From Paenibacillus sp. MBLB1832 (GTDB taxonomy: Bacteria; Bacillota; Bacilli; Paenibacillales; NBRC-103111): a DNA stretch of 64,000 nt. The stretch is taken from the NCBI RefSeq assembly GCF_032271945.1, contig NZ_CP130319.1, positions 1,445,001-1,509,000 on the forward strand, read 5' to 3'. Below the pieces are notes generated by a model, which saw nothing but the letters and a program-made list of their open reading frames with translations, ran no database searches and was not told the DNA's origin. Made by a program: the position numbers and the translations under genes. Shown here piece after piece: positions 26,834-35,185 of the stretch. Within the stretch, counting starts at the first letter, position 1, and the number at the start of each line of letters is the position of its first letter.

Positions 26834-26868
26834 ATCCTCTTACAAGTACGTAAATGGATAGGCTTTTT
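26830..26868 (+). terminator. Leader terminator T1 of the nitrate operon
   Basis: An 8-bp stem pairs 26830-26837 (GCCTATCC) with 26856-26863 (GGATAGGC) and is followed by TTTTT. Formation of P2 would break its base. It is about 200 bases before the narK start. Confidence 0.9.
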
Positions 26869-26916
26869 ATGTTCAACTATAGGCAAGAAGCAAGAATTAC
26901 TCAATTTTATCAACAT

Positions 26917-26954
26917 GCTGATCACGAGGACGTGGCAGCAGTGGCAATGAGGCC
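26917..26954 (+). promoter_or_regulatory. ANTAR RNA target, module 2
   Basis: P1' is a stem of GCTG plus CAC around loop GAGGAC, with GTG and CAGC on the other side (26917-26939). P2' is GGC, loop AATGAG, GCC (26943-26954). The P2' loop has A1 and G4; the P1' loop has G4 but G instead of A at position 1. The 3' arm of P2' overlaps the 5' arm of terminator T2. Confidence 0.7.
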
Positions 26955-26996
26955 GATGAACATCCCGAAACCCTAGGGATTGTTTGTCGGCCTTTT
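26951..26996 (+). terminator. Leader terminator T2 of the nitrate operon
   Basis: A long stem pairs 26951-26966 with 26976-26992 (one bulge, two G-T pairs) and is followed by TTTT. It lies about 80 bases before narK. Its base overlaps P2' of module 2, repeating the arrangement seen at T1. Confidence 0.88.
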
Positions 26997-27073
26997 CTGT
27001 CAACGTACAGTCAGAACCGAACAGGGTAGGAAATTAAAGAAGGCGCAAAGCCTCACAAAAGGAGAGGGATGGC

Positions 27074-28333
27074 ATGGTTGATCGGAAAAGTTTTCTGCAA
27101 GTGGGACACAAAGGGTCATTGTTCAGTTCTTTTTTGTATTTTGACATGAGTTTCATGGTATGGGTTCTACTCGGACCGCTCGCTGTTATCCTCTCGAATG
27201 ACTTTCACTTGAATGCGGCAGAGAAAGCGAATCTCGTTGCGCTGCCGACATTGGGTGGAGCTGTACTACGGCTAGTTCTTGGGGTGTTGACAGATAAGAT
27301 TGGTCCGAAACGAACCGGACAGATTGGTCTCACGCTTACATTGATTCCTCTGCTCTATGGCTGGTTGTTTGCGGACACCATGGGAGAAATGTATTTCGTG
27401 GCGCTTATGTTAGGGATTGCAGGTGCGAGCTTTGCCGCTGCTTTGCCGCTCGCAAGCAGCTGGTACCCTCCGCAATATCAAGGCTTAGCCATGGGGATTG
27501 CAGGTGCTGGTAACAGTGGAACGATTTTCGCAACGCTCTTTGCAAACCGCCTTGCACAACATTATGGCAGCTGGCATGTGGTGTTTGGACTCGCATTAAT
27601 CCCTATTCTCATTACATTAGTTGTATTCTCGATCTTAGCGAAGGATAGCCCGAATAAGCCAGCTCCGAAGAAGCTTGCAGAGTATGGCAAGGTTCTGAAA
27701 CAAAGAGATTCCTGGTTGTTCTGCATTTTCTACAGCGTAACGTTTGGCGGATTCGTCGGCATGGCTTCTTACTTAACGATCTTCTTCAATACACAGTACG
27801 GTTTATCACCAGTTCGAGCAGCCGACTTTACGACATTATGTGTGATCGGCGGCAGCTTCTTCCGCCCAGTAGGCGGCTGGCTAGCAGATAAACTTGGCGG
27901 TATTCGCATGCTGATGGTGCTCTATGGCGTTGTTGGTCTGATGATGGCAGGCATCTCTACACTGCCGACACTTTCGCTTACGACTGTTATGCTCTTCATC
28001 GCGATGATGGCTTTCGGTATGGGAAATGGCTCGGTGTTCCAACTTGTGCCGCAACGTTTCCGTACGGAGATTGGTGTAATGACAGGTATTGTTGGTGCTG
28101 CCGGAGGCTTAGGAGGATACTTCTTACCGAAAATTCTCGGCAACTTGAAGCTGTCCACGGGTTCCTTCACACCAGGATTTCTAATTCTAAGCGGCATTGC
28201 GGTTTCATGCATCTTGATTATTGCCCTCGTGCAAGGTCAATGGAAACGAACTTGGATTGGCGAAGGCGGAAAAGTAAAAACGACAACGACAACAACAACG
28301 ACAACTTCAAGTACAGGCACAGTTCAAGCATAG
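27074..28333 (+). CDS. narK: Nitrate/nitrite transporter, NarK family (major facilitator)
   Basis: 419 residues with about 12 membrane segments. GGAVLRLVLGVLTDKIGPKRT between segments 2 and 3 (as two pieces) and MGNGSVFQLVPQRF match NarK/NasA nitrate carriers, including the nitrate-signature-like Gly-rich segment GIAGAGNSGT. It should import nitrate for the reductases encoded behind it. AGGAGAGGG-type ribosome site is present. The C-terminal tail is odd: a run of nine Thr followed by SSTGTVQA, encoded by an ACA/ACG repeat at 28275-28310. It is the first gene after the two-terminator leader. Confidence 0.93.
   Translation: MVDRKSFLQVGHKGSLFSSFLYFDMSFMVWVLLGPLAVILSNDFHLNAAEKANLVALPTLGGAVLRLVLGVLTDKIGPKRTGQIGLTLTLIPLLYGWLFADTMGEMYFVALMLGIAGASFAAALPLASSWYPPQYQGLAMGIAGAGNSGTIFATLFANRLAQHYGSWHVVFGLALIPILITLVVFSILAKDSPNKPAPKKLAEYGKVLKQRDSWLFCIFYSVTFGGFVGMASYLTIFFNTQYGLSPVRAADFTTLCVIGGSFFRPVGGWLADKLGGIRMLMVLYGVVGLMMAGISTLPTLSLTTVMLFIAMMAFGMGNGSVFQLVPQRFRTEIGVMTGIVGAAGGLGGYFLPKILGNLKLSTGSFTPGFLILSGIAVSCILIIALVQGQWKRTWIGEGGKVKTTTTTTTTTSSTGTVQA
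28275..28310 (+). repeat. Simple ACA/ACG trinucleotide repeat in the narK 3' end
   Basis: About nine consecutive Thr codons (ACA, ACG) give a poly-threonine tail. The repeat is likely to vary in length between strains by slippage. Confidence 0.85.
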
Positions 28334-28345
28334 AGGTTGATCGAA

Positions 28346-28370
28346 ACCGCTGGCCTTGAGGGCCAGCGGT
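28346..28370 (+). other. Strong hairpin after narK
   Basis: A 10-bp GC-rich stem pairs 28346-28355 with 28361-28370 around a 5-base loop, with no T run behind it. It may protect the narK 3' end or act as a processing signal within the operon message. Confidence 0.65.
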
Positions 28371-28390
28371 CATCCGTAAAGTTTTTGCGC

Positions 28391-28494
28391 ATGGAGCCTT
28401 CCTGTCAGGCTTTATGCCCAAAGACGTTACGACTAGCGTCTTTGCGAACTGCTCAAGCTCCATATCCCAATTTGTCATTTGGGAGCCAAGCTCC
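28391..28494 (+). other. Structured leader region before nasD, type unknown
   Basis: ATGGAGC (28391-28397) can pair with GCTCCAT (28457-28463), enclosing the stem AAAGACG/CGTCTTT (28420-28426 with 28437-28443). Two further small stems lie at 28465-28483 and 28482-28494, the latter 9 bases before a run of six T. I cannot assign it to a known riboswitch class. A minus-strand frame across it (28523-28218) lacks a ribosome site and is probably not a gene. Confidence 0.4.
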
Positions 28495-28565
28495 TGAATG
28501 ACCTTTTTTACAAACAACTGCAATCAAATACGTTGTTCTAGTACATGGATGGAAGGATGATCACA

Positions 28566-30992
28566 ATGACAGTCAAAAAAGAGAAGCTAGTTCTGGTTGG
28601 AAACGGGATGGCAGGCGTGAACGCCGTGGAACATTTGCTGAAGCTCGCACCAGATAAATATGAGGTAACGATTTTTGGAAGTGAACCGCATCCGAACTAT
28701 AATCGAATCCTGTTGTCGTACGTTCTCTCTGGAGATTCCAAAGTAGAGGACATCGTAATCCATCCATACGAATGGTATGCGACGAACAATATTACATTGT
28801 ATACGAATCAAACCGTAACGAGTATCGACACAGTCACGCAAACCGTGACCAGTGATAAAGGACTGACGGTCTCCTATGATAAGTTGATTCTGGCCACAGG
28901 TTCAAATCCGTTTATGATTCCACTGCCTGGTGCGGATAAAGAAGGCGTCATGGCGTACAGAACCATCCGGGATTGCGAGATTATGATTGAGTCAGCTAAA
29001 AAGTACAAGAAAGCGATTGTCATCGGTGGTGGCTTGCTAGGGTTAGAAGCGGCGCGCGGCTTCCTCAACTTGGGGATGAAGGTCGATGTCGTTCATATCG
29101 TGGATACGATTATGGAACGTCAGTTGGATCGCACAGCTTCTAAAATGCTGCAAGCAGCCCTCGAAGAACAAGGCATTCATTTCTTGCTGGAGAAACAATC
29201 CGCGGAAATCATTGGTGACAAACGGGTGACAGGTCTGAAATTCAAGGACGGCACCGTGGCGGAGGCGGATCTGATCGTCATGGCGGTAGGCATTCGTCCG
29301 AATGTGGCGCTAGCCAAAGAAGCGGGCGTGGAATGCAACCCGGGGATTATCGTCAATGACTATCTGCAAACGAACGTCCCGAATGTGTTTGCAGTTGGGG
29401 AATGCGCGATGCATAGAGGCATTGCGTATGGTCTCGTTGCTCCACTCTATGAGCAAGGCGCGGTGCTTGCGAAGCATTTGGCAGGCGTAGAGACAGGTCC
29501 GTATGAAGGCTCCATTTTATATACCAAATTGAAAGTATCTGGTGTTGATGTGTTCTCAGGCGGTCAATTCGTCGATGCCGAAGGCACCAAAGCGATTCGC
29601 ATTCATGATGAGTTTACAGGTGTGTATAAGAAAGTTGTGATCAAAGAGAACAAAATTATCGGTGCGGTTCTTTTTGGCGATACGGCTGATGGAACACGGC
29701 TAATGCAGATGATTCGGGAAGAAACGGATATTAGCGGGATGAGCAAAACGTCGATTCTAACCGATTCGGGGGGCGGCAGCGGCGGTGCAGCTTCAGGTGT
29801 GGCGGATATGAAGAATGACGCGATTATCTGCGGTTGTAACGGTGTTACTAAAGGAACGATCTGCTCTGCTATTCGAGATCAGGGATTAACCACAGTCGAT
29901 GAGGTGAAAAACTGCACAACAGCGTCTCGCTCCTGTGGCGGCTGTAAGCCGTTGGTCAGTGACCTGCTCGCCTTCACCCTCGGAGATTCTTATGATAAAA
30001 ATGCGGCAAAAGAAACGATTTGCGGCTGTACGACACATACGCGTGATGAAGTCGTGGCGGCTATTCGCGATAAAGGTTTATCCAATGTTCGCGAAGTGAT
30101 GAATGTCATGGCTTGGAAAAACGAAGAGGGCTGCTCCAAATGCCGTCCAGCATTAAATTACTATTTGGGCATGATTAGCCCTGAAACGTATAAAGATGAC
30201 AGCACGTCCCGTTTCGTCAATGAGCGGATGCACGCCAATATTCAAAAGGATGGCACCTATTCCGTCGTCCCACGGATTTATGGCGGGGTCACGAATCCGA
30301 CAGAATTGAAGCGAATTGCTGAAGTAGCAGAGCAGTTCAATGTGCCGACAGTGAAATTTACAGGTGGTCAACGTCTCGATTTGCTTGGTGTGAAGAAAGA
30401 AGACTTGACGGCTATGTGGGAAGCCTTGGATATGCCGTCAGGTTACGCCTACGGGAAAGCTTTACGTACGGTTAAGACTTGTGTTGGCGAGACGTTCTGC
30501 CGCTTCGGCACAGGTGATTCGATGGCTGTGGGCATTGAGCTGGAGAAACGCTTCGAGCGGTTGAATACACCAGCTAAAGTGAAGTTAGCAGTATCAGGTT
30601 GCCCGCGTAACTGTGCGGAATCGGGTATTAAAGATCTTGGCGTCGTATCTGTTGATGGCGGCTGGGAGTTGTATGCAGGCGGGAACGGCGGCGTGAAAGT
30701 ACGCGTTGGCGATTTGCTGGCAACGGTCAAGACGGAACAAGAAATTATTGAATATACCGAAGCGTACCTGCAATATTACCGTGAAACAGGGAAATACGGC
30801 GAGCGTACGAGTGAGTGGGTACACCGAGTGGGAATCGAGCATGTGCGTGAAGTTGTCATGAATGAAGAAGAGCGCAAGCAATTGTGTGAGCGGATGGATA
30901 AAGCACTTTCCGTCACTCAAGATCCATGGAAGCAAGCGATCGATAGCAAGAAAATTCAACGTGACCTGTATGAAGTGGTAGAAATTAAATAG
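28566..30992 (+). CDS. nasD: Assimilatory nitrite reductase large subunit (NasD/NirB)
   Basis: 808 residues from ATG 28566, preceded by GGAAGGATGA; two upstream ATGs (28545, 28557) are poorly placed. The order is FAD-dependent oxidoreductase (about 1-390, LVLVGNGMAGV and IVIGGGLLGLEAA), two Bfd-like [2Fe-2S] domains (about 415-470 and 480-535, each with CGC and CGGCKP or CSKCRP), a ferredoxin-like half domain, and the sirohaem/[4Fe-4S] domain (TCVGETFCRFGTGDS and SGCPRNCAESG). It reduces nitrite to ammonium with electrons from NAD(P)H via FAD. The small subunit follows 30 bases later. Confidence 0.95.
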   Translation: MTVKKEKLVLVGNGMAGVNAVEHLLKLAPDKYEVTIFGSEPHPNYNRILLSYVLSGDSKVEDIVIHPYEWYATNNITLYTNQTVTSIDTVTQTVTSDKGLTVSYDKLILATGSNPFMIPLPGADKEGVMAYRTIRDCEIMIESAKKYKKAIVIGGGLLGLEAARGFLNLGMKVDVVHIVDTIMERQLDRTASKMLQAALEEQGIHFLLEKQSAEIIGDKRVTGLKFKDGTVAEADLIVMAVGIRPNVALAKEAGVECNPGIIVNDYLQTNVPNVFAVGECAMHRGIAYGLVAPLYEQGAVLAKHLAGVETGPYEGSILYTKLKVSGVDVFSGGQFVDAEGTKAIRIHDEFTGVYKKVVIKENKIIGAVLFGDTADGTRLMQMIREETDISGMSKTSILTDSGGGSGGAASGVADMKNDAIICGCNGVTKGTICSAIRDQGLTTVDEVKNCTTASRSCGGCKPLVSDLLAFTLGDSYDKNAAKETICGCTTHTRDEVVAAIRDKGLSNVREVMNVMAWKNEEGCSKCRPALNYYLGMISPETYKDDSTSRFVNERMHANIQKDGTYSVVPRIYGGVTNPTELKRIAEVAEQFNVPTVKFTGGQRLDLLGVKKEDLTAMWEALDMPSGYAYGKALRTVKTCVGETFCRFGTGDSMAVGIELEKRFERLNTPAKVKLAVSGCPRNCAESGIKDLGVVSVDGGWELYAGGNGGVKVRVGDLLATVKTEQEIIEYTEAYLQYYRETGKYGERTSEWVHRVGIEHVREVVMNEEERKQLCERMDKALSVTQDPWKQAIDSKKIQRDLYEVVEIK

Positions 30993-31022
30993 ATAGAGGA
31001 TATCCAGGGAGGAGCAGAGACG

Positions 31023-31376
31023 ATGAAAACACAAGCGGAGCAAGTGGTATGGGTGCAAGCTGTATCTTATGAGGATCTTGCTTTTAATACAGGGAAAACG
31101 ATACGATATCAGGATGAAGAAGTGGCTTTGTTCAAATTAAGAAGCGGAAAGCTGCAAGCCATTCAGAATCGCTGTCCACACAAAGAGGGTGTACTGGCCG
31201 AAGGAATCGTCTGTGACGACCACGTCTTTTGTCCGATGCATGATCGCAAAATTCACTTGCCGTCTGGACTTGTGCAGGCGCCGGATACGGGTTGTGTCAA
31301 AACGTATCATACGAGAGTGGATGACGAGGGCACGATCTACATCGGGTTTCCTACAAGTGAAGAAATGGCTTGCTAA
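31023..31376 (+). CDS. nasE: Nitrite reductase small subunit, Rieske-type (NasE/NirD)
   Basis: 117 residues with a good GGAGGA ribosome site. The Rieske [2Fe-2S] ligands appear as CPHKEG (about 48-53) and CPMHD (about 68-72), both C-x-H or C-x2-H types. The protein pairs with NasD in ammonium-forming nitrite reduction. It is followed by the nitrate reductase catalytic gene after 45 bases. Confidence 0.95.
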   Translation: MKTQAEQVVWVQAVSYEDLAFNTGKTIRYQDEEVALFKLRSGKLQAIQNRCPHKEGVLAEGIVCDDHVFCPMHDRKIHLPSGLVQAPDTGCVKTYHTRVDDEGTIYIGFPTSEEMAC

Positions 31377-31421
31377 TTTTTCTATAGCGATAGAATCGTA
31401 TAACTTGCGGGGGTGGGTGCG

Positions 31422-33530
31422 TTGAAATCAGCATTGTTGACGGTATCGAAGGAACAGCCCTCCTCCCATTGTTGCTTTTGCAGTATGCAGTGTGGGTTGG
31501 AGATCCTGCCAAGTGAGAAGACAGAGGGTCTCACGATTAAGCCGAGCGGGATTTTTCCGGTGGCAACAGGCCGGTTATGTCAAAAAGGGTTAAATGCGCT
31601 GGAACACGTGCTTCATAAAGAGCGCATCCTTGAACCGCTTCATCGCGCGGTAGCCAGGGCTGGACAGTGGCAGCCGATTTCTTGGGAAGAAGCTTATTCT
31701 GGCATTGCGGATAAAATAAAAAGCTTGCAGGAACAATACGGACGCGATGCGATCGGCGTTTACGGCGGCGGTTCCTTAACGAACGAAGTCAGTTATTTGC
31801 TTGGTAAATTTACACGTGTTGCGCTGAGATCGAAGTATATCGATTACAACGGAAGGTATTGCATGTCATCCGCAGCGGCTGCTAGCAATCAAGCATTCGG
31901 GATTGATCGCGGCATGACCATGCCTTTATCCGAAATTCCGCATGCGAAATATATCATTCTAGCAGGCACGAATATTGCAGAATGCCAGCCAACGATGATG
32001 CCTTATTTATTAGAAGCGAAGAAAAACGGCGCCGTCATTGTAACCATCGATCCTCGAAATACGATGACCTCCAAAGTAGCAGATATTCACGTTCGTCTGC
32101 AGCCGGGATTCGATTCCGTCTTCATTAATGGTCTACTTCATGTGATGATTTCGGAAAAACTGGTTGATGAGCGCTTCATTCAATCGCGTACTTCAGGCTT
32201 TGAAGGAGTCAAAGAAGCGGTTCAATCATTCACGCCTGATCGGGTTGAGCATATGACAGGCATCCTTGAGGCGGTGATTCGTACCATCGCACGTGGCTAC
32301 GCCAAGGCAGAGACGGGCATCGTACTCACGGCACGAGGGCTTGAACAGCAAGTGAATGGTGTGGAAAACACCCTCAATTATATTAATTTGGCGCTGGTTA
32401 CTGGCAAAATAGGGCGTAAAGGCTGCGGTTACGGTGCTGTAACCGGTCAAGCCAACGGCCAGGGCGGTCGAGAACACGGTCAGAAAGCGGACCAACTCCC
32501 CGGTTATAGACTGATCGAAGATCCTGCTGCGCGCGAGCACGTGGCCAAAGTATGGGGCATCGATCCAGTTGAACTGCCTGGTAAAGGTGTTTCTGCCTAT
32601 GAGTTGCTGCAGAAAATCGATGAAGGCGAGATTAAGGCGTTAATCGTGCTGGGCTCCAATCCCCTCGTTTCGAGTCCAAATAACCGCATGGTGGAGCGTG
32701 CGCTGCAAAAGCTGGACCTCCTCGTCGTTGCGGATATGTTCGAAACCGAAACCGCCCGCCATGCGCATTATATCTTGCCTAGCTCGTCGTTTACCGAGGC
32801 GGAAGGGACCATGACAAACCTTGAAGGTCGTGTTTTTCACCGCAGGCAAGCTATGGAACTGCCGGGTAAATGTAAACTTGACTTTCATATTATTTCGGAA
32901 TTGGCAGATGCACTAGGGCGTGGTCACTATTTTCAATATGCGGGTATTGAAGCGGTGTTCCGTGAACTGGCGGCGGCCACTGCTGGCGGCAAGGCGGATT
33001 ACAGCGGGATTACGTATGAGCGTCTGCAAGACGAGAAGGGGATTTTTTGGCCGTGCCCCTCGGCGGATCATCCAGGCACACCGCAATTATTTCAAGATCG
33101 TTTCTATCATGGGGATGGGAAAGCGAAGTTATTCGGGATTCAGCCGAAGATGCCAGCGGAGCCCATCGATGCGGAGTATCCGTTTGTTTTGACGACAGGA
33201 CGGCTAGGCAACCATTATCTAAGCGGAGCCCAAACCCGTCGGACCGAGGCGCTTTTTAAAAAGGCACCCGTTCCGGTTGCCGAAATTCACCCCTCCTTAG
33301 CGAAGCGAATTGGGTTAAGTGTAGAAAAAAAGATCCGAATCACTAGCCGTCGCGGCTCCTTGATCTTCCAAGTCAAAGTCACCGATGGCATCCAACCGCG
33401 CACCGTCTTCGTCCCCTTCCATTGGGGAGATGAGCACTCCATCAATGTGCTGACGAATGACGCGTTGGATCCAACGAGCCGTATGCCCGAGTTCAAAATC
33501 TGCGCTGTGAAGATTGAGCGCGTGGAATAA
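31422..33530 (+). CDS. nasC: Assimilatory nitrate reductase catalytic subunit (NasC type)
   Basis: 702 residues from TTG 31422, favoured by GGGGGTG 6 bases upstream; GTG 31413 lies inside that site. The N-terminal CCFCSMQCG with a later Cys (LCQKG) holds a [4Fe-4S] cluster. The rest is a bis-MGD molybdopterin oxidoreductase, with GRYCMSSAAAA, GTNIAECQP and a C-terminal molydop-binding domain (TTGRLGNHYLSGAQTRR). It reduces nitrate to nitrite in the cytoplasm. No NasB-like electron-transfer subunit and no sirohaem synthase are encoded in this cluster, so the reductant must come from elsewhere. Confidence 0.93.
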   Translation: MKSALLTVSKEQPSSHCCFCSMQCGLEILPSEKTEGLTIKPSGIFPVATGRLCQKGLNALEHVLHKERILEPLHRAVARAGQWQPISWEEAYSGIADKIKSLQEQYGRDAIGVYGGGSLTNEVSYLLGKFTRVALRSKYIDYNGRYCMSSAAAASNQAFGIDRGMTMPLSEIPHAKYIILAGTNIAECQPTMMPYLLEAKKNGAVIVTIDPRNTMTSKVADIHVRLQPGFDSVFINGLLHVMISEKLVDERFIQSRTSGFEGVKEAVQSFTPDRVEHMTGILEAVIRTIARGYAKAETGIVLTARGLEQQVNGVENTLNYINLALVTGKIGRKGCGYGAVTGQANGQGGREHGQKADQLPGYRLIEDPAAREHVAKVWGIDPVELPGKGVSAYELLQKIDEGEIKALIVLGSNPLVSSPNNRMVERALQKLDLLVVADMFETETARHAHYILPSSSFTEAEGTMTNLEGRVFHRRQAMELPGKCKLDFHIISELADALGRGHYFQYAGIEAVFRELAAATAGGKADYSGITYERLQDEKGIFWPCPSADHPGTPQLFQDRFYHGDGKAKLFGIQPKMPAEPIDAEYPFVLTTGRLGNHYLSGAQTRRTEALFKKAPVPVAEIHPSLAKRIGLSVEKKIRITSRRGSLIFQVKVTDGIQPRTVFVPFHWGDEHSINVLTNDALDPTSRMPEFKICAVKIERVE

Positions 33531-33531
33531 G

Positions 33532-33572
33532 CAAATCCCCCTAGCTGAGGTTTCGGCTGGGGGGATTTTTGG
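33532..33572 (+). terminator. Terminator of the nitrate assimilation operon
   Basis: An AT/GC stem pairs AAATCCCCC (33533-33541) with GGGGGATTT near 33560-33568 and continues into T residues. Inner AGC/GCT pairing extends it. Confidence 0.88.
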
Positions 33573-33640
33573 TATGGGAGCATCCTAGAGGAACGCTGGA
33601 GTGATGTAAAACATGCTTACAGAATCCGCAAAACAAAACT

Positions 33641-35164
33641 TTATTTACTGTTAATCAAAACTCTCTGACTAGTCTCGTCCCAATTTACATCTGCACCAAT
33701 TGCCTCGCTAACAAATCTGATGGGTACATATGTAATATTACTAATAAGTGTAGGTGCCACATCCATAGTAGCGGCATTATCATTTATTTTTGATTCTTTT
33801 GAATCAATTTGGATCGTAACTTTATTCAACCCTTTTTGAGCTGTAATTTCATAATTATTTGGGTCCCAAGTTACAGTTGCACCAAGCATTTCAAATATTT
33901 CACGTAATGAGATCAAGATGCGTCCATCTTGTTGGAAAATTCTATTTTCTACTTGTTTTTCTTGCCCATTTAGATATACGTAAATGCAATCAAATGAGCA
34001 ATGTTTATAATAAAGATCACCGCTTTTAACAATTGTTCCATGTTGCTTTATTTTTTCAATTGATGAGATCGATTCTTCATTCAGTGGATTAGCAGATAGA
34101 TCGACTTCACTTAAATATTGCGTGTACTCAAGTGGTTGGATGTCGTTAATATTATTTTTTGAAAGTAATACATGTTGGAGTCTATTCATTTGAGCTAGTG
34201 GTTTTATATCTTGAATTCTATTCTCTCTTAAATCAACTGTTCTAAAATTAGTTTCTTTTAATGGGGAAATGTCTTGAATTAAATTCTTGCTCATGTACAA
34301 GCCCGCGATACTTTTTAGGTTTTTAAGTGGCGTGATGTCTTCGATTCTATTGTCAGCTAGCTCCAGTAAAGTAAGTTTATTCAAATTTGCTAGTGGACTA
34401 ATATCCTTAATTTGGTTCCCAGCAATTCTTAAGTTACCTAGCTCTTTCATTGTTGCTAACGGTGCAAGGTTTTCTAATTTATTATTATTCATTTGAATAG
34501 AAAAGATTTGTGAATTGGCTAAAGGCGAAATATCATGAATTTGATTGTTGTTGGCCATTAATAAATTTATTTTTTTCATCGTTTGAGTAGCAGAGATATC
34601 CGAGATTTGATTTTCTTCAATGTTCAAAAAAGTTAGTTTGGTCAGACTGGATATGCTGTCGATACTTTTAATTTGATTATGGTTGATGCTTAATTGCTCT
34701 AAATTTGGAAAGTTAGATAGCACACTTATATCATTAATTTGATTGTGATCCAAACTAAGATTAGTCAAGTTGGGTAATGATTCGAGTGCACGAATATCAT
34801 TAAGTTTATTACTACCTAAACTCAATTTCGTTAGCTTAGGAAGATTTGCAATAGGCGAGACATCACTTATATTGTTATTTGAAAAATAAAGACTGTATAG
34901 GTTTTTCGCATATTCAAGTCCTTTCAAGCTACTAACGGTACTCCCTTTTCTCGTCTGATATAACGTGTCCAGATTGTCCAAATCGTCTTTCGTAATTTCC
35001 CCGCTGTACTTTTGCAATACATCTCTAATAGCTATTTCGAGGTTATGATCTTGAATTAATGATCCTGAAGCTTTTACTGAATTGTCATAATTCAACGTAA
35101 AAATTAATAACAAAAAACAAAGTAATAAGACTTTAGCTCGAAATAAAATGAGTAGTTTTTTCAT
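33641..35164 (-). CDS. Secreted leucine-rich-repeat protein with Cu-amine-oxidase-N stalk domain
   Basis: 507 residues. A signal peptide (hydrophobic 8-26) precedes about 13 internalin-like repeats of 21-22 residues from about 85 to 375, with the core pattern L..L.L..N.I.DI.PL. The C-terminal 100 residues form a copper amine oxidase N-terminal-like domain (RILISLREIFEMLGATVTW, then YVPIRFVSEAIGADVNWD), common in Paenibacillaceae surface proteins. It has no LPXTG anchor. It probably binds a protein or glycan outside the cell. It is followed on the same strand, 21 bases apart, by no other gene; the NPCBM protein lies just upstream. The DNA is AT-rich compared with the nitrate genes. Confidence 0.88.
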   Translation of the reverse strand: MKKLLILFRAKVLLLCFLLLIFTLNYDNSVKASGSLIQDHNLEIAIRDVLQKYSGEITKDDLDNLDTLYQTRKGSTVSSLKGLEYAKNLYSLYFSNNNISDVSPIANLPKLTKLSLGSNKLNDIRALESLPNLTNLSLDHNQINDISVLSNFPNLEQLSINHNQIKSIDSISSLTKLTFLNIEENQISDISATQTMKKINLLMANNNQIHDISPLANSQIFSIQMNNNKLENLAPLATMKELGNLRIAGNQIKDISPLANLNKLTLLELADNRIEDITPLKNLKSIAGLYMSKNLIQDISPLKETNFRTVDLRENRIQDIKPLAQMNRLQHVLLSKNNINDIQPLEYTQYLSEVDLSANPLNEESISSIEKIKQHGTIVKSGDLYYKHCSFDCIYVYLNGQEKQVENRIFQQDGRILISLREIFEMLGATVTWDPNNYEITAQKGLNKVTIQIDSKESKINDNAATMDVAPTLISNITYVPIRFVSEAIGADVNWDETSQRVLINSK

Positions 35165-35185
35165 GAGTAGACTCCTTCCGCAAGT

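Noticed and set aside
28218..28523. Minus-strand frame of 101 codons across the narK-nasD gap
   Set aside because: It starts at TTG with no ribosome site, runs into the narK coding end, and its sequence is better explained by the hairpins of the leader region.
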